Origin: Actinophytocola sp036555685
GTDB lineage: Bacteria; Actinomycetota; Actinomycetes; Mycobacteriales; Pseudonocardiaceae
DNA length: 64,000 bases
Reading direction: 5' to 3'
Assembly: GCF_036555685.1 (NCBI RefSeq)
Contig: NZ_DATBKY010000296.1
Location: forward strand, 1-64,000
Shown here: positions 32,640 through 40,329 of the stretch, piece by piece
How positions within the stretch are numbered: position 1 is the first letter of the stretch
Layout of the letters: each line of letters opens with the position of its first letter
The notes under the pieces: model-generated
The model's database searches: none
What the model was told of the DNA's origin: nothing
Seen by the model: only the letters and a program-made list of their open reading frames with translations
Program-made: the position numbers and the translations under genes

Positions 32640-33800
32640 ATGGCAGGCCCGCTGCACGGCATCCTCATCGCCGACTTCTCCCGGATCCTCGCCGGCCCCT
32701 ACGCGACGATGCTGCTGGCCGACATGGGCGCGGAGGTCGTCAAGGTGGAGGGCCCGCGCGGTGACGACACCCGGACCTGGATGCCGCCGGTGCGGGACGG
32801 CGAGTCGACGTACTACCTCGGCATCAACCGGGGCAAGAGGTCGATCGTGCTGGACCTGCGCGACGAGCACGATGCCGGGCTCGGCCGCGAGCTCGCGCGG
32901 CGCGCGGACGTCCTGATCGAGAACTTCAAGCCGGGCGGGCTGGACAAGTACGGGCTGGACTACTCCTCGGTCCGCGCGGCGAACCCGGGCCTGGTCTACA
33001 CGTCGATCACCGGGTTCGGCTCGGGCGCGGGCCGGCACGTGCCCGGCTACGACCTGATGGTCCAGGCGATGTCCGGCCTGATGAGCCTGACCGGCGACCC
33101 GGACGGCCCGCCCTACCGCGCGGGCATTTCCGTCTTCGACGTGATGGCGGGCAACCACGCGGTCATCGGCATCCTCGCCGCGCTGCGCCACCGCGACGCG
33201 ACCGGGCAGGGCCAGCGCGTGGAGGTCAACCTGCTGTCCTCCGCGCTCACCGGCCTGGTCAACCACAGCTCGGCGTTCGCCGCCGGCGGGGTCGTGCCCT
33301 ACCGGATGGGCAACGCGCACCCGAGCGTCTTCCCGTACGAGCCGCTGCCGACCAAGGACAACGACCTGATCGTCGCCGCCGCGAACGACAGCCAGTTCCG
33401 CAAGCTCTGCGAGGTACTCGGCATCCCGGAGGTCGCAGACGACCCGCGGTTCGCCCGCAACGCCGACCGCACGGCGAACCGCGAACAGCTGCGGCCGCTG
33501 CTCACCGAGCGGCTCGTCGAGCGGGGCGCGGTCGAGTGGTTCGACCTGCTCGTCGAGGCGGGCGTCCCGAGTGGACCGATCAACACGATCGACGGCGGGT
33601 TCGCGATGGCGGAGCGCTTCGAGCTCGACCCGATCGTCGACGTCGGCGAGGGCGACCGGGTCATCCCGACCACCCGCCACCCGATCCGGTTCTCCGCGAC
33701 ACCGGTGGACTACGCGCTGCCGCCGCCGCTGCTCGACGAGCACGGCACGGAGCTGCGTAAGTGGCTGGCGGAGGGTCGCCCGGGGGATGCCGATGCCTGA
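32640..33800 (+). CDS. family III (CaiB/BaiF) CoA-transferase
   Basis: 386 residues from ATG 32640, with GGAGG upstream. Signature: GILIADFSRILAGPYATMLLADMGAEVVKVE, and the catalytic Asp in PGYDLMVQAMSGLMSLTG. It moves CoA between carboxylic acids. As first gene of an operon with a citryl-CoA-lyase-like protein and a LigAB-type dioxygenase, it probably activates a ring-cleavage product or a downstream tricarboxylate for lysis. Regulated by IclR through the operator just upstream. Confidence 0.92.
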   Translation: MAGPLHGILIADFSRILAGPYATMLLADMGAEVVKVEGPRGDDTRTWMPPVRDGESTYYLGINRGKRSIVLDLRDEHDAGLGRELARRADVLIENFKPGGLDKYGLDYSSVRAANPGLVYTSITGFGSGAGRHVPGYDLMVQAMSGLMSLTGDPDGPPYRAGISVFDVMAGNHAVIGILAALRHRDATGQGQRVEVNLLSSALTGLVNHSSAFAAGGVVPYRMGNAHPSVFPYEPLPTKDNDLIVAAANDSQFRKLCEVLGIPEVADDPRFARNADRTANREQLRPLLTERLVERGAVEWFDLLVEAGVPSGPINTIDGGFAMAERFELDPIVDVGEGDRVIPTTRHPIRFSATPVDYALPPPLLDEHGTELRKWLAEGRPGDADA

Positions 33801-34602
33801 GTACCCGACCGCGCTCGGCGCGTCCACCCCCGACAAGATCACGCTGCTCGGCCAGGACCTCGCCGAGGACGTGATGGGCAAGGTCTCCTTCGGCGAGCTG
33901 GCGTTCTGGCTCGCCACGCAGCGGCGGCCGACCACGGGTGAGACCAGGGTGTTCGAGGCCGTGCTCGCGGCACTCGCCGACCACGGGTTCACCCCGACCG
34001 CGATCGTCACGCGGCTGACCTACCTGTCCGCACCGGACTCCGTGCAGGGCGCGCTGGCGGCCGGGCTGCTCGGCGGCGGCTCGCGGTTCCTCGGCGTCAC
34101 CGAGGACTGCGGCCGGTTCCTGCACGAGGTGCTCCGCGACCGGCAGCTCCCGCTGGACGTGCGGATGGACGGCGAGGGCTGGGACGAGCTGGCCCTCTCG
34201 GTGGTGCGTCAGGAGCGCGAGGCGAAGCGGTTCATCCCGGGCCTCGGCCACCACGTGCACAAGGACGGCGACCCGCGCACGCCGCGGCTGTTCGAGATCG
34301 CCCGCGAGGAAGGGCACTACGGGCCGCACCTGTCGCTCTTCGCCGCGATCGGCCGCGTGCACCCGCGGGTGCTGGGCCGGACGCTGCCGCTCAACGGCGC
34401 GGGCGTGTGCGGAGCGGCGCTCGCCGACCTCGGCCTGCCGATGGAGCTGCTGCGCGGCTTCGCGTTGCTGGCCCGCACCGCCGGGCTGATCGGCCAGCTC
34501 GCGGAGGAGCTGCGCAACCCGGTCGCGAACGAGATATTCCTGTCCGTCGATCTGAACAACCTGTCCGTCCCGCCTGAGCCGTACGGAGGTCAGCATGGCT
34601 GA
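33793..34602 (+). CDS. citryl-CoA lyase / citrate-synthase-like protein
   Basis: 269 residues from ATG 33793 (ATG 33787 is possible), overlapping the CoA-transferase stop. Short citrate-synthase-fold protein: LTYLSAPDSVQGALAAGLLGGG, IPGLGHHVHKDGDPRTPRLF with the conserved His/Asp, and LPLNGAGVCGAALADLGLP. This is the pattern of citryl-CoA lyases lacking the full citrate synthase N-terminus. Likely it splits a citryl-CoA-like thioester made by the neighbouring CoA-transferase. It overlaps the ligB-type gene by 8 bp. Confidence 0.85.
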   Translation: MPEYPTALGASTPDKITLLGQDLAEDVMGKVSFGELAFWLATQRRPTTGETRVFEAVLAALADHGFTPTAIVTRLTYLSAPDSVQGALAAGLLGGGSRFLGVTEDCGRFLHEVLRDRQLPLDVRMDGEGWDELALSVVRQEREAKRFIPGLGHHVHKDGDPRTPRLFEIAREEGHYGPHLSLFAAIGRVHPRVLGRTLPLNGAGVCGAALADLGLPMELLRGFALLARTAGLIGQLAEELRNPVANEIFLSVDLNNLSVPPEPYGGQHG

Positions 34603-35458
34603 ACTGGTCGCGGTCATCGCGTCCACCCATCACCCGTTCTACTACCGGGCCAGCACGTCGACCGGGGCGGACCGGCCGCCGTTCGCCGACGAGTGGGTGC
34701 GCAAGGTCGAGGCGTTCCGGGAGACGCTGACGCGGGCGAACCCGGACCTGCTGGTGATGGTCGGCTCCGACCACTTCCACCAGCTGTGGCTGGACAACAT
34801 GCCGCAGTTCCTCGTCGGCAAGGCGCCCTTCTACGATGCCAACTGGTACAACGAGGAGCGCGAGTTCGGCCTGCCGCGGATGACCATGCGCGGCAACGAG
34901 GACCTCTCGTCCTACATCCTGCGCGAGGGCATCGACGCCGGCTTCGACCTCGCGTTCTCCAACGAGCTGCGCATCGACCACTCGATCACGTGCCCGATCA
35001 TCACGCTGCGGCCGCAGAACGACCTGCCGATCGTGCCGATCTACACCAACATCTTCGCCCCGCCGCTTCCCCGGCCGCGCCGGTTCGTCCAACTGGGACA
35101 GATGATCCGCGAGCTCGTCGAGTCCTGGCCGTCGAACCAGCGGGTGGCGGTCATCGGCACCGGGCACCTGTCGCTGGAACTCGGCGGGCCACGCCAGTTC
35201 GGGCCGCACGGGCCGGACCCGGAGTTCGACCGCAAGGCCGTCGAGTGGATCTCCACCGGCGACATCGAGGGCTGCTGCGGCGACGTGACGCTCGACAGCC
35301 TGCACCTGCCGGGCAACGCCACGCACGGGTTCATGGACTTCATGCTGATGATGGGCGTGGCCGGCGAGGGCCGCAAGGCCGACTTCGTCGACACGTACGA
35401 CCTGTTCCACACGATGGAGGCCTACTTCACCTGGTACCCGAACGGAGGCAAGGCATGA
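34595..35458 (+). CDS. class III extradiol dioxygenase, catalytic (LigB-like) subunit
   Basis: 287 residues from ATG 34595, with GGAGG upstream. Iron-binding His residues lie in VIASTHHPFYYRAS, VGSDHFHQLW and GTGHLSLELGGPR. LRIDHSITCPIITL and a C-terminal EAYFTWYPNGG fit the protocatechuate 4,5-/gallate dioxygenase group. It cleaves a catechol-type ring meta with Fe(II). The LigA-like subunit follows after a small embedded ORF. None of the genes for LigC, LigI, LigJ or LigK is present nearby. Confidence 0.93.
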   Translation: MAELVAVIASTHHPFYYRASTSTGADRPPFADEWVRKVEAFRETLTRANPDLLVMVGSDHFHQLWLDNMPQFLVGKAPFYDANWYNEEREFGLPRMTMRGNEDLSSYILREGIDAGFDLAFSNELRIDHSITCPIITLRPQNDLPIVPIYTNIFAPPLPRPRRFVQLGQMIRELVESWPSNQRVAVIGTGHLSLELGGPRQFGPHGPDPEFDRKAVEWISTGDIEGCCGDVTLDSLHLPGNATHGFMDFMLMMGVAGEGRKADFVDTYDLFHTMEAYFTWYPNGGKA

Positions 35459-35619
35459 AGCACCTGCTGTCCGTCGCCTGCCACGGCCCACATGAGCCGC
35501 GCGGCTCCCAACCGCACCCAAGGGGAACGGGACGCAACCCGGCCACAAGTACGCACCAAACAGGATGGGACCAACTCACGGTGACCCACAGGGTTGATTC
35601 CGGGGAGGCGGAACAGTGA
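35455..35619 (+). CDS. small ORF carried by repeat copy D, coupled to both neighbours
   Basis: 54 codons. ATG 35455 overlaps the ligB-type stop (ATGA), with GGAGG 7 bases upstream. Its TGA overlaps the GTG start of the ligA-type gene (GTGA). The peptide begins MKHLLSVACHG and contains SQPHPRGTGRNPATST, then ends VDSGEAEQ. The pattern GTGR-(N/D)-PA, 18 residues, SGEAE is shared with the small ORF at 55395-55520. It is unknown whether a stable peptide is made or whether the frame only keeps ribosomes moving through an inserted repeat. Confidence 0.6.
   Translation: MKHLLSVACHGPHEPRGSQPHPRGTGRNPATSTHQTGWDQLTVTHRVDSGEAEQ
35506..35615 (+). repeat. dispersed intergenic repeat, copy D (inside operon)
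   Basis: Core AAGGGGAACGGGACGCAACC, then CAAGTACGCACC, ending GATTCCGGGGAGGCGGAACA. The GGGGAGG at its right end is the ribosome-binding site of the ligA-type gene. CGGG-ACGCAA-CCCG can form a small hairpin. Confidence 0.82.
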
Positions 35620-35978
35620 GCAAGTACCTGCTGGACAAGTTCCTGTTCACCGTCGACCGCGACCCGGAGCTGGTCGAGCGGTACCGCGAGGATCCACAAG
35701 GGACGGTCGAGTGGTGGGAGGCCAACGAGGCCAACCGGATCCTCAACTGCCACACCGGCGAGGCGTCGACGTGGCTCGCGTTCGACGACACCGAGCGGGC
35801 GGCGCTGGCCGGCCACGACTACCCGAAGCTGTTCGAGCTGGGCGCGCACCCGTTCCTCACGCTGACGCTGTTCATCGCGATGTTCGAGCGCGACCACGAC
35901 CAGCCGCTCGGCTTCCAGCTGGAGTACGCGCGGCGGCTCGCGCACAACTCGCTGCCCTACCCGGACATCTCGACGTGA
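35616..35978 (+). CDS. extradiol dioxygenase small (LigA-like) subunit
   Basis: 120 residues from GTG 35616, whose ribosome site GGGGAGG is provided by repeat copy D. All-helical LigA fold: KYLLDKFLFTVDRDPELVERYREDP, then the HPFLTLTLFIAMFERD segment that packs over the LigB active site, and a C-terminal YARRLAHNSLPYPD. It forms the alpha subunit with the LigB-like protein. The insertion between the two subunit genes is unusual. Confidence 0.88.
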   Translation: MSKYLLDKFLFTVDRDPELVERYREDPQGTVEWWEANEANRILNCHTGEASTWLAFDDTERAALAGHDYPKLFELGAHPFLTLTLFIAMFERDHDQPLGFQLEYARRLAHNSLPYPDIST

Positions 35979-35987
35979 CGGGGTGAC

Positions 35988-36956
35988 GTGACGAGCCAGC
36001 CGATGCGTGCCGTCGAGGTCGTCGAACCCGGGCGGCCGCCGCGGGTCACCGGCCGGGCCGAGCCCGTGCCCGCCGCGGGCGAGGTGCTGGTCGGCGTGCG
36101 GGCCGCGCCGATCATGCCGCTGGACCTGCTGTGCGCGTCCGGCACGTCGTACTTCGGGCGGCCGGCCACCCCGTACGTGCCGGGCGTGCAGGGTGTCGGG
36201 GCCGTGGACGGGCGGCACGTCTGGTTCCCGACCTCGGCGGGGATGCGGCCGGGCGACGGCAGCATGGCCGAGGTGGCCGCGGTGCCCGCGGTCGACCTCG
36301 TCGACCTGCCGGCCGAGGCCGACCCGGTGGCGGTGGCGGCGCTCGGGCTGTCGGCGATCGCCGCCTACCTGGCGTTGACGTGGCGTGGCGAGCTCGCGGC
36401 CGGCGAGCAGGTGATCGTGCTCGGGGCGGGCGGCGTGGTCGGGCAGTCGGCGGTCCAGTTCGCGCGGATCGCGGGCGCGCGGCGGGTGGTCGCCGGCGCG
36501 CGGTCGGCGGCCGCGCAGGCCCGGGCCGCCGAGGCCGGTGCGGACGCGGTCGTCCCCTTGGACACCGAGGACGTCGGCGAGCTCGCGAGCCGGTTCGCCG
36601 CGGCCGCGGACGGGCCGGTGGACCTGGTGCTGGACCCGCTGTTCGGCGCCCCGGCGGCCGCCGCGGCACGCGCGCTGCGGCCCGCCGGCCGGCTGGTCAA
36701 CCTCGGCAGCTCGGCGTCCGAGACGTCCCCGATCGACTCGTCGACGCTGCGCAGCAAGTCGTTGCGGCTGCTCGGGTACACGAACAACGAGGTGACCCGC
36801 GAACGGAAGGCGGACGCGATGCGCACCGTCGCCGCCGAGTCGCTGGCCGGGCGGCTGGCCGTGGCGCACGAGACCGTGCCGCTCGCCGACGCGGCGACGG
36901 CGTGGCAGCGGCAGGCCGCCGGCACCACCGCCGGCCGGATCGTCCTCGTCCCGTAA
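35988..36956 (+). CDS. NADPH:quinone oxidoreductase / zinc-binding alcohol dehydrogenase family protein
   Basis: 322 residues from GTG 35988, 9 bp after the ligA-type gene. GroES-like N-terminus (GEVLVGVRAAPIMPLDLLCASG) and a Rossmann motif QVIVLGAGGVVGQSAVQFARIAGARR. No structural zinc Cys cluster. As last gene of the dioxygenase operon it may reduce a ring-cleavage aldehyde or an enoyl intermediate, perhaps replacing the missing LigC dehydrogenase (inference). Its stop lies in a 13-bp tandem repeat. Confidence 0.87.
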   Translation: MTSQPMRAVEVVEPGRPPRVTGRAEPVPAAGEVLVGVRAAPIMPLDLLCASGTSYFGRPATPYVPGVQGVGAVDGRHVWFPTSAGMRPGDGSMAEVAAVPAVDLVDLPAEADPVAVAALGLSAIAAYLALTWRGELAAGEQVIVLGAGGVVGQSAVQFARIAGARRVVAGARSAAAQARAAEAGADAVVPLDTEDVGELASRFAAAADGPVDLVLDPLFGAPAAAAARALRPAGRLVNLGSSASETSPIDSSTLRSKSLRLLGYTNNEVTRERKADAMRTVAAESLAGRLAVAHETVPLADAATAWQRQAAGTTAGRIVLVP

Positions 36957-36986
36957 CGGCGTCCCGTAGCGGCGTCCCGTAACGGC
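36948..36986. repeat. three tandem 13-bp units at gene end
   Basis: GTCCCGTAACGGC, GTCCCGTAGCGGC and GTCCCGTAACGGC. The first overlaps the last two codons and the stop of the quinone oxidoreductase. Confidence 0.8.
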
Positions 36987-37013
36987 GGGCCCGGACGTGC
37001 CGACGTCGGGATC

Positions 37014-37487
37014 ATGAGATGGGTCGTGGCGGTGGCCTTGTTCGCGCTGCTCGCCGGCTGCACGTCCACGGTCTCCGGCGCACCCGCGGGCTCGCGGCCG
37101 CCGGACACGGAACCGAGGATCACCGCCGGCACGACGACCGGGGAGACGCCGGCGACCGGGGAGTCCGGCGAGCCGGACCTCCCGGCGCCGCCGACGTCGA
37201 TCGACCCCGCCGCGAACCAGCGGTACTGCGAGCGCCCGATCACCGGCGCGTTCGGCAAGGAGATGATGGTCGTCGTGGTGGAGACGCCGGCCGGGCGGGT
37301 CGACTGCGACCAGGCATCGGCCGTGCTCGTCGACTACTACGCCGAGCGGCCGGACCCGGACCCGGGCTCGGACCCGATCGCGGTGGCCGGGTTCGCCTGC
37401 AACCAGGTCCCCTACCCGGACGTCCCGCAGGTCATCTGCGCGGACGGCGACTCGCTGCTGTACTCGATGTGGCGCCAGGGCGGCTGA
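37014..37487 (+). CDS. small putative lipoprotein
   Basis: 157 residues from ATG 37014. Lipobox LLAGC (Cys17) follows a short signal peptide. A Pro/Thr/Glu linker is followed by a compact domain with four Cys (YCERPITG, DCDQAS, GFACNQV, VICADGD), probably forming two disulfides. No known family is recognised; it looks like actinobacterial DUF3558-like or mycobacterial-type surface lipoproteins. Convergent with the AMIN-like gene. Confidence 0.75.
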   Translation: MRWVVAVALFALLAGCTSTVSGAPAGSRPPDTEPRITAGTTTGETPATGESGEPDLPAPPTSIDPAANQRYCERPITGAFGKEMMVVVVETPAGRVDCDQASAVLVDYYAERPDPDPGSDPIAVAGFACNQVPYPDVPQVICADGDSLLYSMWRQGG

Positions 37488-37498
37488 CCGCCCCAGCG

Positions 37499-38041
37499 TC
37501 ACCAGGCGTGGGCGACGTCGACCACGATCCGGTTCGGCAGCGTGAACACCCGGAACGGCAGGCGGGCGCGGACGCCGAGCCCCACCGTCGTCACGCCCTC
37601 GAACGAGCCGGCCAGGGCGACCTGGCGGAAGGTCCGGTAGCCGGCGACGTTCACGAGCTCCGCCCGGTTCGCGTACCGGTAGGTCGGCCGGCCCGCGGTG
37701 TCGTACGCGGGTGCCTGAATCGCGATCGACAATTTCGCGCCGCCCCGCAACGGAACGACCCGGCCCGACGGATCCTCGGTCATGGTATTCACGTATTTGA
37801 CCGTGTATCCGGTGACATTTCCACGGACATCGAAAACGAGCCGGTCGTAGCAGTCGTGCCGCCCGGCGCGGATGTTCGTCAGTTGCGGCGACGTCGTCGG
37901 GCTGTGCGACTTCGCCAGGGATCCCCACGTGATCCCGCAGTACGGCGCGGGTGCGGCCGATGCGGTCGTCGCCACCACCGGCGTCAGACCGGCCATCGCG
38001 ACGGCGGCCGCCACCACCATGACTCTCGTTCTTCGCAGCAT
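37499..38041 (-). CDS. secreted AMIN-like domain protein
   Basis: 180 residues from ATG 38041, with a signal peptide ending near ATTASAAPAP. The mature protein starts with YCGITWGSLAK and LTNIRAGRHDCYDRLVFDV, and ends LGVRARLPFRVFTLPNRIVVDVAHAW. These are the hallmarks of the actinobacterial AMIN-like family (a beta-sandwich related to peptidoglycan-binding AMIN domains). Probable extracellular or wall protein. The codon composition around 37700-37870 is slightly less GC-rich than its neighbours. Confidence 0.85.
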   Translation of the reverse strand: MLRRTRVMVVAAAVAMAGLTPVVATTASAAPAPYCGITWGSLAKSHSPTTSPQLTNIRAGRHDCYDRLVFDVRGNVTGYTVKYVNTMTEDPSGRVVPLRGGAKLSIAIQAPAYDTAGRPTYRYANRAELVNVAGYRTFRQVALAGSFEGVTTVGLGVRARLPFRVFTLPNRIVVDVAHAW

Positions 38042-38123
38042 TTCTCCGGCTCCCTCGGAACGCGAACCACGTATTCTTCGCGGTTCTTGCCAGAAAGGAC
38101 GCGCGGCGAACGCGTGCGTTGTT

Positions 38124-39374
38124 TCAGACCAGGAAAGTGAAAAGCGGGCTGTCCGGTGGCACGCGCTCGATACGGTGCGGTGCGCTCTGCATCCGCTTGA
38201 GCATCGGCTCCAGGTTCTCCGGGGTGCCGAGCTCGATGCCGACCAGCGCGGGCCCGGTCTCGCGGTTGTTGCGCTTCACGTACTCGAAGAGCGTGATGTC
38301 GTCGTCCGGCCCGAGCACGTCGTGCAGGAAGCGGCGCAGCGCGCCGGGCTCCTGCGGGAACTCCACGAGGAAGTAGTGCTTGCGCCCCTCGAAGACCAGC
38401 GCCCGCTCGACGATCTCCGCGTACCGGCTCACGTCGTTGTTGCCGCCCGAGAGGATGCAGACGACCGTCGCACCGGGCGGCAGCGTGACGTCCCGCAGCG
38501 CGGCCGACGCGAGCGCGCCGGCGGGCTCGGAGATGATGCCGTCCGACTGGTACAGGTCCAGCATCTCCACGCAGATCCGCCCCTCCGGGACCGCGAACAG
38601 CTCCGGGCGGAACTTGTCGGCGACGGCGAAGGTGTGGCCACCGACCTGGCGTACCGCGGCGCCGTCGACGAAGGGGTCCAGGTGCGGCAGCGGCGCCGGG
38701 CGGCCCTGCGCCAGCGCGAACGCCATGCTCGCCGCACCCGCGGGCTCGGCGCCGAAGACCCGCACGGACGGGTGGGCCTCGGACAGCCACGTCAGCGTCC
38801 CGGCCAGCAGCCCGCCGCCGCCGACCGGCACGACCACGGCGTCCGGCACGCGACCCAGCTGCTGGACGACCTCGCGGACCACCGTGCCCTGGCCGGCGAT
38901 CGTGCGCGGGTCGTCGAACGCCGGGATCAGGGTCATGCCGTGCTCGGCGGCGTAGGCATGCGCCGCGGCGGCCGCGTCGTCGTAGGTGTCGCCCTCGACC
39001 ACGACCTGGACGAACCGGCCGCCGAGGTTCGCCACGCGGTCCCGCTTCTGGCGCGGCGTCGTGCGCGGCAGGTACACGCGGGACCGCACGCCGAGCGCGG
39101 CGCACGCGAACGCCACGCCCTGGCCGTGGTTGCCGGCACTGGCACACACGACGCCGGCCTCGCGCTGGGCCGCGGACAGCCCGCTCACGAAGTTCAGCGC
39201 GCCGCGGCCCTTGTACGAGCGGACGGTGTTGAGGTCCTCGCGCTTGAGCCACACCTCGAGGTCGTGGCGCACCGAAAGCCGCTCGTTGCGCTGCAGCGGG
39301 CTCGGCGGGATCACGCCCACGAAGCGCTCTGCCGCCGCCGCGACGTCGGCGGCGACCACGGGATGCTCTGTCAC
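38124..39374 (-). CDS. ilvA: threonine ammonia-lyase
   Basis: 416 residues from GTG 39374. PLP Lys in NTVRSYKGRGA, phosphate-binding loop SAGNHGQGVAF, VVPVGGGGLLAGT, and ILSGGNN near 320. The C-terminal ACT-like regulatory domain (about 335-416, HYFLVEFPQEPGALRRFL) is of the single-domain type found in actinobacterial and Bacillus IlvA. It deaminates threonine to 2-oxobutanoate for isoleucine synthesis. Divergent from an IclR gene, with a shared palindrome between them. Confidence 0.94.
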   Translation of the reverse strand: MTEHPVVAADVAAAAERFVGVIPPSPLQRNERLSVRHDLEVWLKREDLNTVRSYKGRGALNFVSGLSAAQREAGVVCASAGNHGQGVAFACAALGVRSRVYLPRTTPRQKRDRVANLGGRFVQVVVEGDTYDDAAAAAHAYAAEHGMTLIPAFDDPRTIAGQGTVVREVVQQLGRVPDAVVVPVGGGGLLAGTLTWLSEAHPSVRVFGAEPAGAASMAFALAQGRPAPLPHLDPFVDGAAVRQVGGHTFAVADKFRPELFAVPEGRICVEMLDLYQSDGIISEPAGALASAALRDVTLPPGATVVCILSGGNNDVSRYAEIVERALVFEGRKHYFLVEFPQEPGALRRFLHDVLGPDDDITLFEYVKRNNRETGPALVGIELGTPENLEPMLKRMQSAPHRIERVPPDSPLFTFLV

Positions 39375-39383
39375 GGCTCCTCC

Positions 39384-39399
39384 TGTCGTATGTTCGACA
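39384..39399. promoter_or_regulatory. candidate operator between ilvA and iclR-type gene
   Basis: TGTCG-TATGTT-CGACA, a perfect 5-bp inverted repeat with a 6-base spacer. It lies between the divergent starts and contains ATG 39390, which argues for ATG 39402 as the real regulator start. Confidence 0.5.
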
Positions 39400-39401
39400 T
39401 C

Positions 39402-40193
39402 ATGACCGGCCGCGACGAGCCCCAGAACCAGGGGGCGGCACACACGCCGCTGCTCGTGCTCGGCAAGATCACCGAGATCCTCAACGCGTTCACGCTGCGG
39501 CAGCCGTCGCTGACGTTGCGCGACATCCAGCGTGCGACCGGTCTCCCCGCCTCGACCGTCCAGCGGCTCGTGACGAACCTCGTCGCCAACGGCTTCCTCG
39601 ACCGGACCGGCGACCGGTTCCGGATCGGGGTCAAGATGGCGTACTGGGCGGCGGCCGCCGCAAAGGAGCTGGACGTCCTCGACGTGGTCAGCCCCGTGCT
39701 CAAGGACCTTCGCGACCGGACCGGGGAGACCGCCTGCTTCTTCCGCGTGGAGGGCGAGCAGCGGGTCTGCGTCGCGGTCGCCGAGACCCGCCACGCGCTG
39801 CGCCGGGAGATGGCCGTCGGCCGGGTCTTCCCGCTGACCGCGGGCTCCTCGGGCCGGGTGCTGCTCGCGTGGACCCCCGGCCTCGCCGATGCCGTGCTCC
39901 GGCACGAGCCGCCGCGGCTGACCGACAGCACGGTCACCAACCGCGACGAGCTGCGCCGGCTCGTCAAGCAGACGGCCGCGGACGGGTACGCGATCACCGC
40001 GGGCGAGCGCATCGACGGCGCGTCCGGCCTCGCCGCGCCGGTGTTCGACGCCGCCGCCGACCTCGTCGGCGCGGTCACCGTGCAGGGGCCGACGCTGCGG
40101 ATGCCGTACGAGACGTGCGTCGAGTGGGTCGAGGTCGTCGTCGAGCACGCCGAGCGGATCACCCGGGCACTCGGCGGCCGGTTCCCGGACTGA
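39402..40193 (+). CDS. IclR-family regulator
   Basis: 263 residues from ATG 39402 (or 39390). Winged HTH in SLTLRDIQRATGLPASTVQRLV; effector-binding domain with TGETACFFRVEGEQRV, VFPLTAGSSGRVLLAW and GERIDGASGLAAPVFD. Divergent from ilvA, so it probably autoregulates and controls ilvA or an unlinked catabolic target. It is distinct in sequence from the PcaR-like protein at 31760. Confidence 0.9.
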   Translation: MTGRDEPQNQGAAHTPLLVLGKITEILNAFTLRQPSLTLRDIQRATGLPASTVQRLVTNLVANGFLDRTGDRFRIGVKMAYWAAAAAKELDVLDVVSPVLKDLRDRTGETACFFRVEGEQRVCVAVAETRHALRREMAVGRVFPLTAGSSGRVLLAWTPGLADAVLRHEPPRLTDSTVTNRDELRRLVKQTAADGYAITAGERIDGASGLAAPVFDAAADLVGAVTVQGPTLRMPYETCVEWVEVVVEHAERITRALGGRFPD

Positions 40194-40329
40194 GCCGGCG
40201 GGGTGGACACGTCCGGCGGGCTGCGGGGTGCCCACCCGGACGGCGGCGCATGGTCGATCTCGCGGACGTCGCTCGTGTGATCTCCGCCCGGCCGGGATGC
40301 GCGGCGCGGTCCCGGGTGTTGTGCGGGGT

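Noticed and set aside
35506..35615. Resemblance of the repeat core (AGGGGAAC...CCGG...) to parts of a cobalamin riboswitch
   Set aside because: The rest of the aptamer and the B12 box are missing, and five copies with unrelated neighbours, some antisense to them, do not fit a B12 switch.
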